Assembly: GCA_000750105.3 (NCBI GenBank)
Contig: JPHH03000072.1
Span: 62,001 to 126,000, forward strand
Length of the DNA stretch: 64,000 nucleotides
Direction of reading: 5' to 3'
DNA from: Tolypocladium sp. Sup5 PDA-1
Taxonomy: Eukaryota; Ascomycota; Sordariomycetes; Hypocreales; Ophiocordycipitaceae
The translations under genes were made by a program, and so were the position numbers. Of this stretch, positions 20,562-31,936 are shown piece by piece. Below the pieces are notes generated by a model. The model saw only the letters and a program-made list of their open reading frames with translations, was not told the DNA's origin and did no database searches. Numbering within the stretch: the first letter of the stretch is position 1; every line of letters starts with the position of its first letter.

Positions 20562-21948
20562 GTATAGTCAGTCAAGCTTTCAGCAATGTGGACAGCATGC
20601 AAGGCGTTGGATACATGTGGCAAAATGTTCTTCTGGTGTCATAGAAAGACGAAAAGAAATATTGAACCCTAGACCACAACAAGCGGTCGGATGATGAGCG
20701 CGATCACTACACAGGAGAATCTACCATGTAAGTTACGAACGACTCGGACAACCACCCTATGGTGAGGCCAGAATCACTTCCAGTGGGGGGGGGCCGACGA
20801 TGAGCTCGGCAAGTCTAGTCGGCAGAGGGCACGCCAGGCGACGCAATCGCGCATTACAGCGAGCCTGCAGGGCGAGTAAAAAATAATTAAACGAAGAAAC
20901 AACAATATTCATGAAATGGGCGAACAAGGCCATGTCATGGACCAGAAATTGAAAAGGGCAAAAAAGGAATGTCGAAGTGAATCGAATTCATGAGGTTCCA
21001 AAGATTAGGGTATTGGAGTGTGTTTGGCCATCCCACGGTAATCTCTGGTAAAAGGCAAGAAATTAGTGCGTATGGAAGGTCCAACTCCGCCATACTTGAT
21101 GTTTATTTTGCATTATATACCCCTCACGCCTTGTGGCCCCACCTTCCTGTCATTCCCTGCCTGCCATTGGCTGATTGCCTCCCAGTGCTTCCTCGGGCAG
21201 CAGTGAATGCTTCTTCCTTCGTCTCTCGTTTGCCGTGCCCGTTCTCGTACATCCACTTGTTCTTTGTTCAAGGCTGTCGCTGAGTGTGTACACCTGTTTC
21301 CAGGTGCAGAACCTGCGCCTGTCTACTGCATGCGCTTGGCAAGCCCAGCACGTTCCTCTGGAACTGGTCCTCCCCTTACGCGTTGACTGCATCACGTTCA
21401 ACACTGCGCTTCACTGCCGCGAGACAGCTTTGGCCATGCGAGCTGGGAAATCGCTATGCTGCTGAGCTGTTGCATATTTCTCACAAATCAGCGGTGAATA
21501 GGGACGCGACATGTCAATTGTGGCGGCTTCTGCGCCCATCCGACTGTGCCAGAATCCTCCTTCGTCGTCTGCCCTCGGGGAGGGTCTCCTCGGATCCGAT
21601 GGAGCAATGGCAAGCGGCATTACTGTGTCAACAAGAGGGCACACTGAGCGGACGCGCGAACCTGAAGCAAGTGAGTCAATGGGCTATGGTGGATGGGAAT
21701 GGGAGCAATGGAGAGCCTCATACCCGCCAACACTTTCTATTTGTCTTTCTCTTCTGACGAACAATATGGGCAGTCTGTGGGCTGTCTACCTGCCACATTT
21801 ACTGCTCCATTCCCTCTTAGATCACAATGGCCTCTGCCGTCTGCAGCCCGGCACTGACAACGTTGGACGCCGCCATGACGATGATGGGTATCTGTCGGCT
21901 CGTCGTGTCCTTGTCGTTTACAGCCACCGCATACGAGACTCTGGTCAC
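20562..21948. other. Intergenic, no gene seen
   Basis: Nothing was recognised on either strand. A TATATACCCC element near 21114 has no convincing gene after it. Confidence 0.5.
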
Positions 21949-22390
21949 CTAGGTACTCATGTTGGTCACCTCTTCGAGGATGGCTGCCGACCGCTCCTTT
22001 CCAGCCGGCTTCTCGCTGAGCTCGTAATAGTGCCAGCGCGTCACGAACAGGGCGGGCACGATGAGAGCCGAGTTAATAATGGCACCCGTTGCTCGCCCAT
22101 CCGCCACCCCCAGGCCCTTGAACTTGGTGCTCGAAGCCCCAAAGATGTTCTGGGCCGCACCGTAGAAGACGATCTTCCAGACAACTGCGGCGACGGTTGT
22201 GGCCATGGACAAGACTCGGACGGGCGTGTTTTCGACCGGGTACTTGGGCGCGAGGACGTTTGCCCCCCTTGCAGACCCGCGATCATTCCGCCCAGGACGG
22301 CCAATGGAGTCTATGGCTCTACAGTTGTACGATGAAGCTGAAAACTGCCGTAGCCACCGTTGCCTCTTCGCCGGCTATGCGTCGCTCTGA
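21949..22390 (-). pseudogene. Decayed multi-pass membrane protein gene
   Basis: The minus strand encodes an 87-residue C terminus ('MATTVAAVVWKIVFYGAAQN', then 'IINSALIVPALFVTRWHYYE', ending 'EEVTNMST') with good codon use. Upstream, two further hydrophobic segments ('VATAVFSFIVQL' and 'PLAVLGGMIAGLQ') lie in other frames, separated by a stop and by a run of six G (22263-22268) where the frame changes. This fits a gene broken by small indels; an unrecognised intron could explain part of it. No family is recognised. Confidence 0.5.
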
Positions 22391-23041
22391 CAGCTGTCAG
22401 AAGATAGTTGGATAGGTTGGGGGACAAGTGGGACTCGGAGTTTTCAACGGCCAGCTCCACAACTTGATTCATCTTTAGGACCCATGAGGTTTCATCTTAA
22501 TCTCTGATTCGACCACGAGCCCATCGGCAGTATCAGAGAGGCATGTAAGTACCATATCCTATGGAAGTAGGCGACCAACCAAGGCCATGTCATTCGGGAC
22601 ATGTTCCGGTAGTGGGCATGTATCGGCAGATAAACATCTCTCTGGCTCTCGAACCTATGTTCTATTGGCTGAATCGCGCTTTTCGGCTCACCTCATGCAA
22701 TACCGGTACTTGGGATCCACGACGGCCCGCTTCGTGCCATCCACCCGACCACAGTTAAGAACATCAGCCGGCCAAGGCAAGCAAGCGTCTTTGTTCCACT
22801 CCGCAATCAGCAGGGCCTTTGAAGCCGGAGCCCTAGTTTCCGAGCAGAATGTGGGGAAACTAAGAGTTGGTATGATGGCTGCAAACTGGGTCCCAGGTAG
22901 CACGTAACAGAAGCAAAGTATCATTGAACGCAGTGGTTTCGGAAGTGAGAAATGATACATGCCCTTACTTAGGAAAGGGCTAGTTGCAAGGATATTAAAC
23001 TCGCAGAGGTGTGCGTCCAAATATTCGTTCCGTACTCTAAA
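22391..23041. other. Intergenic, no gene seen
   Basis: No convincing frame. It forms the 3' flank of the GH79 gene. Confidence 0.5.
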
Positions 23042-24673
23042 TCATTGGACATGGAGCTGCGATTCCCCCCCTTGATTCGTCCATGTCGATGGCTCCAAGT
23101 GCAGCATGACTGCCTCGCTCTCCAAAACCTCGAAGACCACAATCCCATTATCGACCGGCAGATTCCGAGTGTCATTCACCACGTGTTTGACTTCGTGACC
23201 CAAGCTCTCGTACGTCCACTGACTACCGGCGTAAGTCATGGAGTCTGCTTGGCCGCTGGCACCCTCCGGACTCGTGAGGCGCTCAACCAGGACGTTGCGC
23301 ATATAGTCTGGAACCTTCATATGGATGGTGATGTTCCTTCGCGAACCGGCTGATGTCGTAGAGCTCCAGTGGTAGAGGTTGATAACAGCCATGCGCTTGA
23401 CTTTGCCGTTTACGTAGGCGCCATAGGCGATGACATTGCCCCCTCCGTCGGCTACTGAGAGCTGTGTAATCTGCGTCTTTCCCGATGAGCCTACGAGATC
23501 GGCAACAAAGGGCTGTGCGTAAAAGTTGGAAAAGACTTGAGCAGGGATACCGGCCGAGTCGACGGGCAGCCACAGGTCGGAACCAGAGTGCATGATTTGC
23601 TGAAAGTTGAACTTGGCTATCCCGATTGACAACCCGTATAGCTGAAAGTCGACCTGCCAGAGGGCAGAGCCGAGAGTTGCCTGATATGCGTAGTCGTGCT
23701 TGGGGTTGAGCGAGTTGCCGACCTCTGATATGACGTAGGGGATGTCTGGGTGCTCGCTGGCGAGATACTCGATGGCTGGGCGATGCAAGTCGAGGCGGCC
23801 GGAGATGGCACTGTGGTTCATGAGACCCGTGGCCAGGTCGCTGGCATGGCCGCCGTTGGTCTGGTAGTAGTGCTGCGCCACTGTCTTGACGATGTTGTTT
23901 TTGTTGATGCCAAGATCGAAGCAGGTCGGGACATGCAGCGCATGTGTGTTCTTCCCCTGACCTTTTCCCTGATACGTAGAGGTATCAAAGGCCTGGAAGA
24001 AAGGGACATCCGGTAGGCGAACTGCAGCTGCAATGATGGCGGCGTACACGGTGAAATTGCCAACATACGTCTCGTTACTCAGATGGCCCTGATAGACCGG
24101 CGGCTTCAGTCGTGGGTCGGGGTATAAATCAGCTTCGTTCCCCGGCTCAAACGCCTGAATCCTGTCTATTCCGATAATTTCCGCTGCGCTCCTCGCCCAC
24201 ATCACCGCTTCGATGAGGTTTCGGGTGGCCATTGGAACCTGGATGATGAATCTGGCATTAGGGAAGTTCTTTGTTAATTCCCAATAAGAAGGCCCTATGG
24301 TTGTGTGGCCGATGTCCTGACACTTGTCTGCCTCTGCACGTGGCAGGGCTGGTGTCTCCTGGCCAGGCAGATAGCGGCCATAGTCGGCGCTGGCGCCACC
24401 AAGCCGAATCAACGGAGTGCCGCCTGTTCGGCTGAAGATGGCTTCAATGAGATTTTGAGAGAAGACGTTGGCGCTTCCGTCCCGGTTCTGAGCATATTCG
24501 ACAAGAGAGGCTTGCTCAAACGCGAGTCCAGGGAAATCCGGGTCGACGATCTTGGACGCACCGGGTGGAACTGTTCCAGGGACGTCGACGGACGCGATAC
24601 CGCCATCCAGAGCGGCAAAGCCGTAGCTTCCAGGTTTGAAGCACGGGAGCAGATGCAAAATCCACAATGCCAT
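23042..24673 (-). CDS. GH79-type beta-glucuronidase-like enzyme
   Basis: This is an intronless frame of 543 residues with its ATG at 24671-24673. The hydrophobic start 'MALWILHLLPCF' is a short signal peptide candidate, so the enzyme is probably secreted. Clan GH-A features of fungal GH79 are visible: 'TPLIRLGGASADYGRYLP' (about 86-103), the acid/base motif 'AFEPGNEADLY' (Glu180) and the nucleophile region 'IPYVISEVGNSLNP' (Glu317), followed by a C-terminal beta domain ('MAVINLYHW', 'ITIHMKVPDY', 'VERLTSPEG') as in the GH79 C-terminal Pfam domain. Fungal members release glucuronic acid or 4-O-methyl-glucuronic acid from arabinogalactan-type glycans. The exact substrate cannot be told from sequence. 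Confidence 0.85.
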   Translation of the reverse strand: MALWILHLLPCFKPGSYGFAALDGGIASVDVPGTVPPGASKIVDPDFPGLAFEQASLVEYAQNRDGSANVFSQNLIEAIFSRTGGTPLIRLGGASADYGRYLPGQETPALPRAEADKCQDIGHTTIGPSYWELTKNFPNARFIIQVPMATRNLIEAVMWARSAAEIIGIDRIQAFEPGNEADLYPDPRLKPPVYQGHLSNETYVGNFTVYAAIIAAAVRLPDVPFFQAFDTSTYQGKGQGKNTHALHVPTCFDLGINKNNIVKTVAQHYYQTNGGHASDLATGLMNHSAISGRLDLHRPAIEYLASEHPDIPYVISEVGNSLNPKHDYAYQATLGSALWQVDFQLYGLSIGIAKFNFQQIMHSGSDLWLPVDSAGIPAQVFSNFYAQPFVADLVGSSGKTQITQLSVADGGGNVIAYGAYVNGKVKRMAVINLYHWSSTTSAGSRRNITIHMKVPDYMRNVLVERLTSPEGASGQADSMTYAGSQWTYESLGHEVKHVVNDTRNLPVDNGIVVFEVLESEAVMLHLEPSTWTNQGGESQLHVQ

Positions 24674-24881
24674 TGTAGAAGTCAGAGCACACCAGAAACG
24701 CTGGAAATCAGCTGCTTGAGCGAAGACTGCTCATAGAAGATGTGTCCGAGGCGTGTACACCCAATGTCCTTGGATCAAGGATGTCATGTCTGTTGGTGAG
24801 CACGCGGGCTTCAAATACATGAACGATGGATGTAGTCAAGCTCTCAGCTGGGTTGGTCCAAGTACTACAGCGATGTGCGGA

Positions 24882-24901
24882 TACAAAGTACATACTTTGT
24901 A
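24882..24901. repeat. 20-bp inverted repeat
   Basis: Two 9-bp arms, TACAAAGTA and TACTTTGTA, are separated by CA. It lies about 210 bp upstream of the GH79 start codon. Confidence 0.7.
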
Positions 24902-27243
24902 CGTTTGCATCATTTAGCCTGCTTTGATGTTTTTGAGAACGGCTAGAGCGGGGTTGGTCAATGTTGTGCGAGACGAGCATTCCAGTCCGCTGCCCAGGCG
25001 TTGCAAGACACCAGACTGGCGCGGGCTGGAAGCTCCTAGGTTTGCGGCTTCAAGTAAGTTTCGTAAGTCTATTTGCAGATCAGATCCAGTAGTTTAAAAT
25101 ATGGATATCCGTAAGTATGCGACCTCGAATCCGTACAATGCTTCCATGATGTAGGCTGGCCAGTGTGTGGCCTCATCCATGTCCATTGACGTCTTCGCGT
25201 GGCTTCAATCCCGCGACGGCAGCAGTCGGGGTCACATCCCCAGAATGCATCTTCTCGGGAGTTTCAAGCCCATCATCTGCGGCATACTATTATTAGCCAC
25301 GCCTTGTATGAGACACCCGGCTTTGGTCGTGCACTAACACTTAATTCCCCATTGAGGGTGATGCATCGAATTGATCTATCTCGATTGAAGACGGGGCAGT
25401 CTAAGCATTCGAGAGGGCGATGCAGTGCAAAGGGTGCTCCATCCGTGTCTTCAGCGTTGGTATCGGCGCCGCCGTCCGGTCCGATGCACACAACTCTCGC
25501 ATGATCAGCCGCCAAGAATTCCGAGCTTCCCTACCCTTGACGCACGTTTCGGACGAGTCCTTGTCAATTGGCTTCAGATTGGGTCTTTAAAACTAGCGCC
25601 TGGCGTCTCGGCGGTTCGGAACACAAATCCGAGATTGATGCCGTCGACTACATAGATCCTTGGCGCCATGAAACGAGGCGATCGTCCAAGGCCGTCAAAG
25701 CCGTGCGCTTACACGCCTGCGATGCCTCCCCATGGCGACAGCCCAACGATACTTTCGGCCGTAGATTCATACACTGACTTAATTTCAGCATGCACGCAAT
25801 TAGAATCGAACTCGAGATATAGGTATCGTGCATCATGCCTTCTCCAAACACTCCAGCCAATTTAAAGCAGGTCGGCCGCGGCCTCCTCAGCGCGCGTAGA
25901 AGGCTTCTATTATCCCTCTGAAGAATTGGGGTTCAAATACACCGAAATCCAGATTACCATGACAGCTACCCGACCACGCAAGGTACTGATGCCTTTTTCG
26001 CCGCATCGGCCAAAGCGAACCCGGTTCATGCCCGACTTTCGGATGAACGTGATAGACTTGGTCGCCAAGGTAGACGCAGGCAGCGCTCCAGGCAACGTCT
26101 GGGTGGCTTCCAGCCTTCTTGGCGGACAGGGGGGGAGCAGCGCGACAGCGTTGATATGATGCGCATCAAGAGTGACATTAGGGTTGTCGAGGGCAGGGAT
26201 TCGCCGCGCGTTACAGCTCAAGGGAAAGTGTGAAATATGGCTGCGGTCGAGTCTAGAAGATATGTTGTGGCTTCTCAACGCTTGTGAAGCAAGTGTTTTC
26301 CACTCCTGAATTAAAGAACCCCAAAAGTAATGATGATCTCTGCCAATGCCCGGCAACAGAAGAGTGGATGTACGAGATGAAACAAGACTAAAAAGTCAAC
26401 TCTACCAGTAAGATTCGAGGCGCCGGCTCATTGCAGTAGTACTCTGTCCGAGTCTTCAACTCTGTAACAACCTGTTGCCGGGGCCGACCCCGTAGCATCC
26501 ACGTGTTTGTCCAGCTTCGCTGTAGTATTCATACTACTCCGTACTTGTACACCAAGAAAAGTATCACGGCAATACTTGCTCATCCCATGTTGTGGCGGCA
26601 AGCATAAACAGGACGGGACCCGCATGAACTGCCGCTGGGCTAGGAGCATGACTCGGCCAGCGCGCGCATCACTTTAGACTGGACGGCCGGGGACGGCGGC
26701 GCAGAACAGCGGGATTGACCTCTGCTTCGATCCAATTTGAAGCCTGCAGCCCAATCCTGCTTGGCTTGCGACTTGTCCCTTTGGGGGAAGGGGAAAAGCA
26801 AAGAACGCCTCAGCAGCTGCCTTGCTGAGCCAATGCTATGATAACCTCATTGATTGATAAGTGATGGGGGGGCTGCTAACTACCGTGTACGTACACCTTC
26901 TCCACGCCGACCCGCAGCGATCTGGTGCGGTGAGCTGAGTTGATCGGAATGATCCCGGTCTGGGCTCCGATTAAGGTTTGATCAAGCTTGCTCAGCCTTA
27001 GAATGACTCTTTAGTCAGGGTCGGACGCCATGTGGGAGTGGGAGCCCGATCTCAACACGCCACAACCGGGGTCCGCCGAAGTAATAGGGCTTGCTTCAAT
27101 GCATCACCGCTGGTGGCGCAGTGCGGAATACACCTTGGACGCCGAGTAATGTGACGCTGCATTGCGCGTCTTGAACATACAGCAAGCATGGGGGACTTAA
27201 CCTTGCTTGACCAGAAGTCCGGATGGCAGGTCATGGCCCGCAT

Positions 27244-27252
27244 GTATATAAC
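27244..27252 (+). promoter_or_regulatory. TATA box
   Basis: TGTATATAAC lies about 95 bp upstream of the ATG at 27340. Confidence 0.55.
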
Positions 27253-27339
27253 ATGAAGGCTTCGCCCAAGGACATCAGTATCCGCCAACCATCACATACC
27301 GTCTCTTCCGAACTACCGACTTGAGTCCATCCAGTAGCC

Positions 27340-28483
27340 ATGTCTTCACTCCTTGCTGCTGCGCTCCTCCTGGGGCAGGCCTTTGCGGTCGACCGAACCC
27401 TGGGCTTCAACTCTGCTCCCACCGTCGAGAATCGCACGATGGACGAGATCCACAAAGCTGCTCTGGCAGAGGGCGGCGTCGTGACCTGCTGGCACGGCGG
27501 CGATGAAGTCAACCAGATGGACTCCCTCAAGACGGCCTTTGAGACCAAGTTCGCCGGCATGAAGCTGAACCTGACCGTCGACCTGTCCAAGTACCACGAC
27601 GGACACATCGACGAGCAGCTGGCGGCCAAGAACGTCTTCGTCGACAGCATCATCCTGCAAACCGTCCACGACTACCCTCGGTGGGCGCAGGAGGGCGCCC
27701 TGCTCAACTACGCGCCGCTGGGACTCGACAAGGTCCACCCGGCGTTCAAGGACTCGAGGTCGGCGTCCTGGTACGGGGTGGAGCTGTTCTTCTGGTCTAA
27801 TATCTGGAGCCCGCAGAAGCTGCAGGGGGCCGACTTCAGCACGTTTGACGCGTTCCTGAAGCCCGAGTTCAAGAACAAGCTGGTCATGACGTATCCCAAC
27901 GACGACGATGCGGTCTTGTTTGCGTTTGACCTTGTGTAAGTCCACCGCGCAGACATCTTGGGCCGTGAAGAGGAAGAAGCTGACCTTTGTTCGTCACAGC
28001 ATGCAACAGAAGGGCACCGCCTGGTTCGACAAGCTGCTGGCGCAGAACCCGCGCTGGGTCCGCGGAACCGCCTCGCCCGTGACGCTGATCCAGCAGTCCA
28101 ACAGCACCGTGGCCGCGACCTTCACCAGCGCCGTCGGCCTCGACCCGGTGCCGGGCCTCAACTCGACCTTCCCCACGGACGGCCTGTTCGTGAGCTGGCC
28201 GCAGACGGGCGCCATCCTCAAGGACGCGCCGCACCCCGAGGGCGCCAAGCTGCTGCACAGCTTCATGCTCAGCACCGAGTTCCAGCAGGCGCAGGGCTGG
28301 AGCGTGCGCCAGGACGTGCCGCCGCCCGCGGGCTTCCCCGACATCATGAACATGCCCTCGACGAACCCTACGGCGTTTGCCGCGTGGATGGCGGATCGCC
28401 AGACGGTCGAGCGGTTGAGGTTCTGGTTCGAGAACCGCATTGGCTCTGCTCAGGGCAAGAGTCCTCTGGTTGATGACATCTAA
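27340..28483 (+). CDS. Secreted bacterial-type solute-binding protein
   Basis: Two exons, 27340-27935 and 28000-28483, give 359 residues; the intron is GTAAGT...CACAG. Residues 1-16 form a signal peptide ('MSSLLAAALLLGQAFA'). The body has the layout of type II periplasmic binding proteins of ABC iron/phosphonate importers: 'GGVVTCWHGGDEVNQMDSL' near the N terminus, 'DSIILQTVHDYPRWAQEGAL', 'TYPNDDDAVLFAFDLV', 'GTASPVTLIQQSNSTVAATF' and 'EGAKLLHSFMLSTEFQQ'. Fungi lack the matching ABC importer, so the protein probably acts outside the cell as a binding protein; that role is inference. The intron shows it is settled in the eukaryotic genome. Confidence 0.8.
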
Positions 28484-29392
28484 GTGTCTTTGAAACTTGA
28501 ACTGCGCGCGACTTGTATGCCTGCCATTGCAAGACCGACCAGTTCTGCTTGGAGTGTTGGATCTTCCCTGCATATACCTGTATAACCATTGTAGATAGTT
28601 TGTCCTCAACATATGACACATGTCCACACAACTTGTGGAAATACCAGTTTGCGCCGACGTGGTCCTGAGATCTGTCAAACATTGTTTATGCCGTGTTATT
28701 CCGTGAACCGCTCACTGCTTCCAGGCTTGCCAAGACAGGCTCAGTGCATTGCCGACATTTCCGTCAATGCAGAGAATTGACGTCAACCGCCAGTGCCGTT
28801 GCAACAAGCAGCCCTCGGTTCGGTTAAACATCGAACGATACTGACAGACGTGTGCTGCGCCATTCGTCGGGCGTCCGAGTGCTGTGGCTGGAACTCCGAC
28901 GGTGGCCGAGTGACTCACGGCGAACAAACCGCCGCAACAAAGGATATAAAATGGCAGTGACGGGATGGCCAGAGAATCCTTCGTAGAGGCTCGTTGTTTC
29001 AGCAAGTTCAATATAATTATTCTTGCGTTCAGAGTCGTGAGTTGCCCTCCACCCCTGGTCCTGCCCGCAGTTGATGGGCGAATTGGCAAGACCATGTGTG
29101 TCATCAACAAGACTGACAGCTACGAGCAAGTCCCGAAGGCATTGAAAAGGGGTCCAATTATTGGCAAGTCTTATCAATTGCGCTATTGCAGTCATCCAGG
29201 TTGGCGGCTAACAGTTCAACCACTGTAGCGCACGCCCACAAGAGCCGCCAGGCAACTGACACCGCTAACCCGCAGCCAGGGTGTGCGCTGAGCCAACATC
29301 GTCAGTCTCACAGCCTCAGCCTCAGCTTTCAGCAAACCTCCTCACTCACAAAACACACGCATCAGACCCTAACCATCCACAACCCTCCACCC
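28484..29392. other. Intergenic, no gene seen
   Basis: This stretch separates the solute-binding gene from RNA cyclase. The part just before 29393 is CA-rich leader sequence. Confidence 0.5.
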
Positions 29393-30689
29393 ATGGGTTC
29401 AGGAATGAAGCCCATTGAGCTCGACGGCAGGACAGGCGAGGGCGGCGGCCAGCTCGTCCGCGTCGCCGTCGGCCTGGCCGCGCTCACCTCGCAGCCCGTC
29501 ACCATCACAAACGTCAGAGGCAACCGCCAGGGAGGCCGCGGAGGAGGTTTGTCGACTCTCCAGAGCTCCCAGTCTCTCCCTGTGATGACACTGACATGGG
29601 CCAATATCAGGACTCAAGAGCCAGCACGTCGCCTCGATAACGTGGCTCGCCCAAGTCACAGACGCCCACGTCGAGGGCCTCCACGTCGGCTCCAAGACCC
29701 TGACCTTCATCCCCCGACGACCGCCCACCGAGCTCGCCCAGCGGCGCTTCAGCATCTCCGCCGACTCCGGTGCCGCCAGCTCGCTGCTCGTGCTGCAGGC
29801 CATCCTGCCGTTTGTGCTGTTCGCGAGCAACGACGGGGGCGAGCCTCTCGAGCTGGAGATCTCGGGCGGCACAAACGCCGCGTGGTCGCTGAGCTTCGAG
29901 TACTTTGACCAGGTCCTGATGCCCACGCTCGAGGAGCGCTTCGGCATCAGCATCGAGCGGGAGCTGAGGAGGCGGGGATGGAGCCTAGGGCCGCAGTCCA
30001 GGGGCAGCATCTGGCTCAGGGTTCATCCCGTGCCAGAGGCCCAGAAGCTGCGGTACACGCCGCCGCCAAACTACACCTTCCCTGAGTCGTACGAAGTCAA
30101 GAGAATCGACGTGAGCATCATCGTTCCGAGAGCCTCACACGAAAAGCTTCAGGGGGGGCTGGTCAAGGGCCTCGGTGTATTGTTCCCCGCCGCAGACGTC
30201 CACGTCAAGCTGTCTGGAGATTCGGGCGACGACGCGCGCTGGTCTATCCTCCTCGTGGCGCACTCGGCGGCAGGCATTCGCTGGGCCAGGGACGTCCTGT
30301 GCTCGATGCCCAAGAGGACCAAGTCTCGCGACACTTTCATCACTCAGGTCTCGAATTCCCTGTGCAAAGAGCTCTACGAGGAGGTGAGCCTGGGCGGCAC
30401 TGTGGACGAGCATCTCCAGGACCAAGTCGTCTCGTTCCAGGCCCTCGCCGAGGGTCTGTCGTCGCTCCCTCGAGGTGACCATCCGACAGAGGTAGGCGCT
30501 CTGACGGATGGCGTGGACGGCCTCGATATCAGCGACAGGAGAATGAGGAGAGAAAAGACGCACGAGCCGTTTGGACACGGGTCTAGCCACACACAGACTG
30601 CGCGATGGGTTGCCAGCGAGCTGCTGCCTCATGTTGAGTTTTACAACAAGGGCGACTTTGTCAAGGGCATTGGCTATTCGCTCTCATGA
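29393..30689 (+). CDS. RNA 3'-terminal phosphate cyclase
   Basis: Two exons, 29393-29546 and 29611-30689, give 410 residues; the ATG at 29405 is an alternative start. The enzyme converts RNA 3'-phosphate to a 2',3'-cyclic phosphate through a covalent nucleotidyl-histidine intermediate. The family signature is clear: 'DGRTGEGGGQLVRVAVGLAA' at the N terminus, 'NVRGNRQGGRGGGLKSQHVA' across the splice site, 'VDEHLQDQVVSFQALAEG', and the catalytic-His segment 'GSSHTQTARWVASELLPHV'. It is longer than bacterial RtcA (about 340 residues), with an insertion of about 35 residues before the catalytic His. It could be the RTCA type or the catalytically inactive Rcl1 type; the intact His segment favours RTCA. 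It ends 70 bp from the convergent dioxygenase gene. Confidence 0.9.
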
Positions 30690-30758
30690 GCGTCGCCGGG
30701 GTAGATGTAAGTAAACCTAGGGGCAAATCTACCCCTGACACAAGGCTTCCACGTATAT

Positions 30759-31936
30759 TCACGGCCGAGGCAGATCTCCGAATCGATACTGCGCCCAGCC
30801 AAAGCTGCCCTCCTGCATCGTCCACGTCTGCCTCCCCCAGTCATCATACGCCGCCCCCGCCGCAATAAACAACGGCATCAGGTGGTCCATGAAGGGGTGG
30901 GCTTGCCTCGCGTCCGGCCTCCCGCACACCTCCGCCATCCTCTCCTCCCGCACCGACGGATCAACCTCGACCGCCGCCTTGACCGCGTCATCGAAGCTCA
31001 CGGCGTACGGCAGGGGCTCCGTGTTTCCCTCGGACATGACGCGCATGTCGCGCAGGTTGTGCACCGTCATGCCCGCGCCGATGATGACGACGCCCTCGTC
31101 GCGGAGGCGGGACACGGCGCGGCCGAGGGCGTAGTGGTCGCGTGGCGACTCGGACTTGAAGAGGGAGACTTGGACGAGGGGCACGCCCAGGGGGTTTGTC
31201 TGCGGGTCGAATGCTGGGTTCACGGTCAGCTGCTGTGGCTGTGTCACGCTGTGGTTGCGTGGGGATGTCTGCTGCTCTCACCGACGCTGAAGCCAGACCA
31301 CACGCCGTGGTCCAGGCCGCGCTTCACGCCAAACGTCTGGATGCCGGCCTCGGATAGCATGACCATGATCTTGCTCGCCAGTTCGGGGCTGCCCTTGCTG
31401 GGGTACTGCGCTTTGTAGAAGTGGTCCGGGAAGCCATAGAAGCTGGTTGTGCTTGTCAATACACATTGCATTCGACTGCGCTCAGGCATGGGGCTCGTAC
31501 TCGTAGATGAGGTCCGTTTGCTCCTCCTTATTAATGTAGACGGCGTCCTTGTCGCCCATCCAGTGGGCAGAAAACACCACGACAGCTTTCGGCTTCACCT
31601 TCTGGGTGATTTCTTGCCCGATTTGCTGGAGGACCGGATACACCGGGTGCTTGGTGTTGTACTGGACATCTGGCTGTGCGCAGCTTCAGTCAAGCGCCCG
31701 GCAGAGTGAAGTGACTCGTTTCAGATTCAAGAATAACTCACGCCTCCGTGGCTGAAGAAGTATACAGGCGTCCTTGATGCGGAAACAGCGGGATTGCCAT
31801 GCCTGGGATATAGCCAGGGGATGCGAGTGCTCTCGGCGATGGCGCCGTTTGTGAGGGACCGAGACATGTATATCCCAGCGCCCGCAACGGCGAGTGAAAG
31901 CACAAACTTTGTGCGAGTAGAGAACCACGGCGCCAT
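30759..31936 (-). CDS. LigB-type extradiol ring-opening dioxygenase
   Basis: Four exons (minus strand): 31936-31742, 31673-31501, 31442-31282, 31213-30759, giving 327 residues. It belongs to class III extradiol dioxygenases (4,5-DOPA-dioxygenase/LigB type), which are Fe(II)- or Zn-dependent and cleave catechol rings. Expected metal and catalytic histidines sit in 'PVYFFSHGG' (about 58-65), 'VVVFSAHWMG', 'VKRGLDHGVWSGF' and 'AHPFMDHLMPLFIAAGAA'. An extra N-terminal hydrophobic segment ('KFVLSLAVAGAGIYM', residues 10-24) may be a membrane anchor or mitochondrial signal, which is unusual for this normally soluble family. It is divergent from the ABC transporter with a 446-bp spacer. Confidence 0.88.

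Larger units (their letters stand above)
24674..27339. other. Long intergenic stretch
   Basis: About 2.7 kb in which I find no gene on either strand. It holds a TACAAAGTA/TACTTTGTA inverted repeat at 24882-24901, a CTACTCCGTACTTGTAC motif near 26540, and the TATA box of the next gene. Confidence 0.5.

Noticed and set aside
25910..26356. 148-residue minus-strand frame in the 24.7-27.3 kb gap
   Set aside because: It has no ATG-supported start with coding bias, no motif and no splice signals. It is counted as random.
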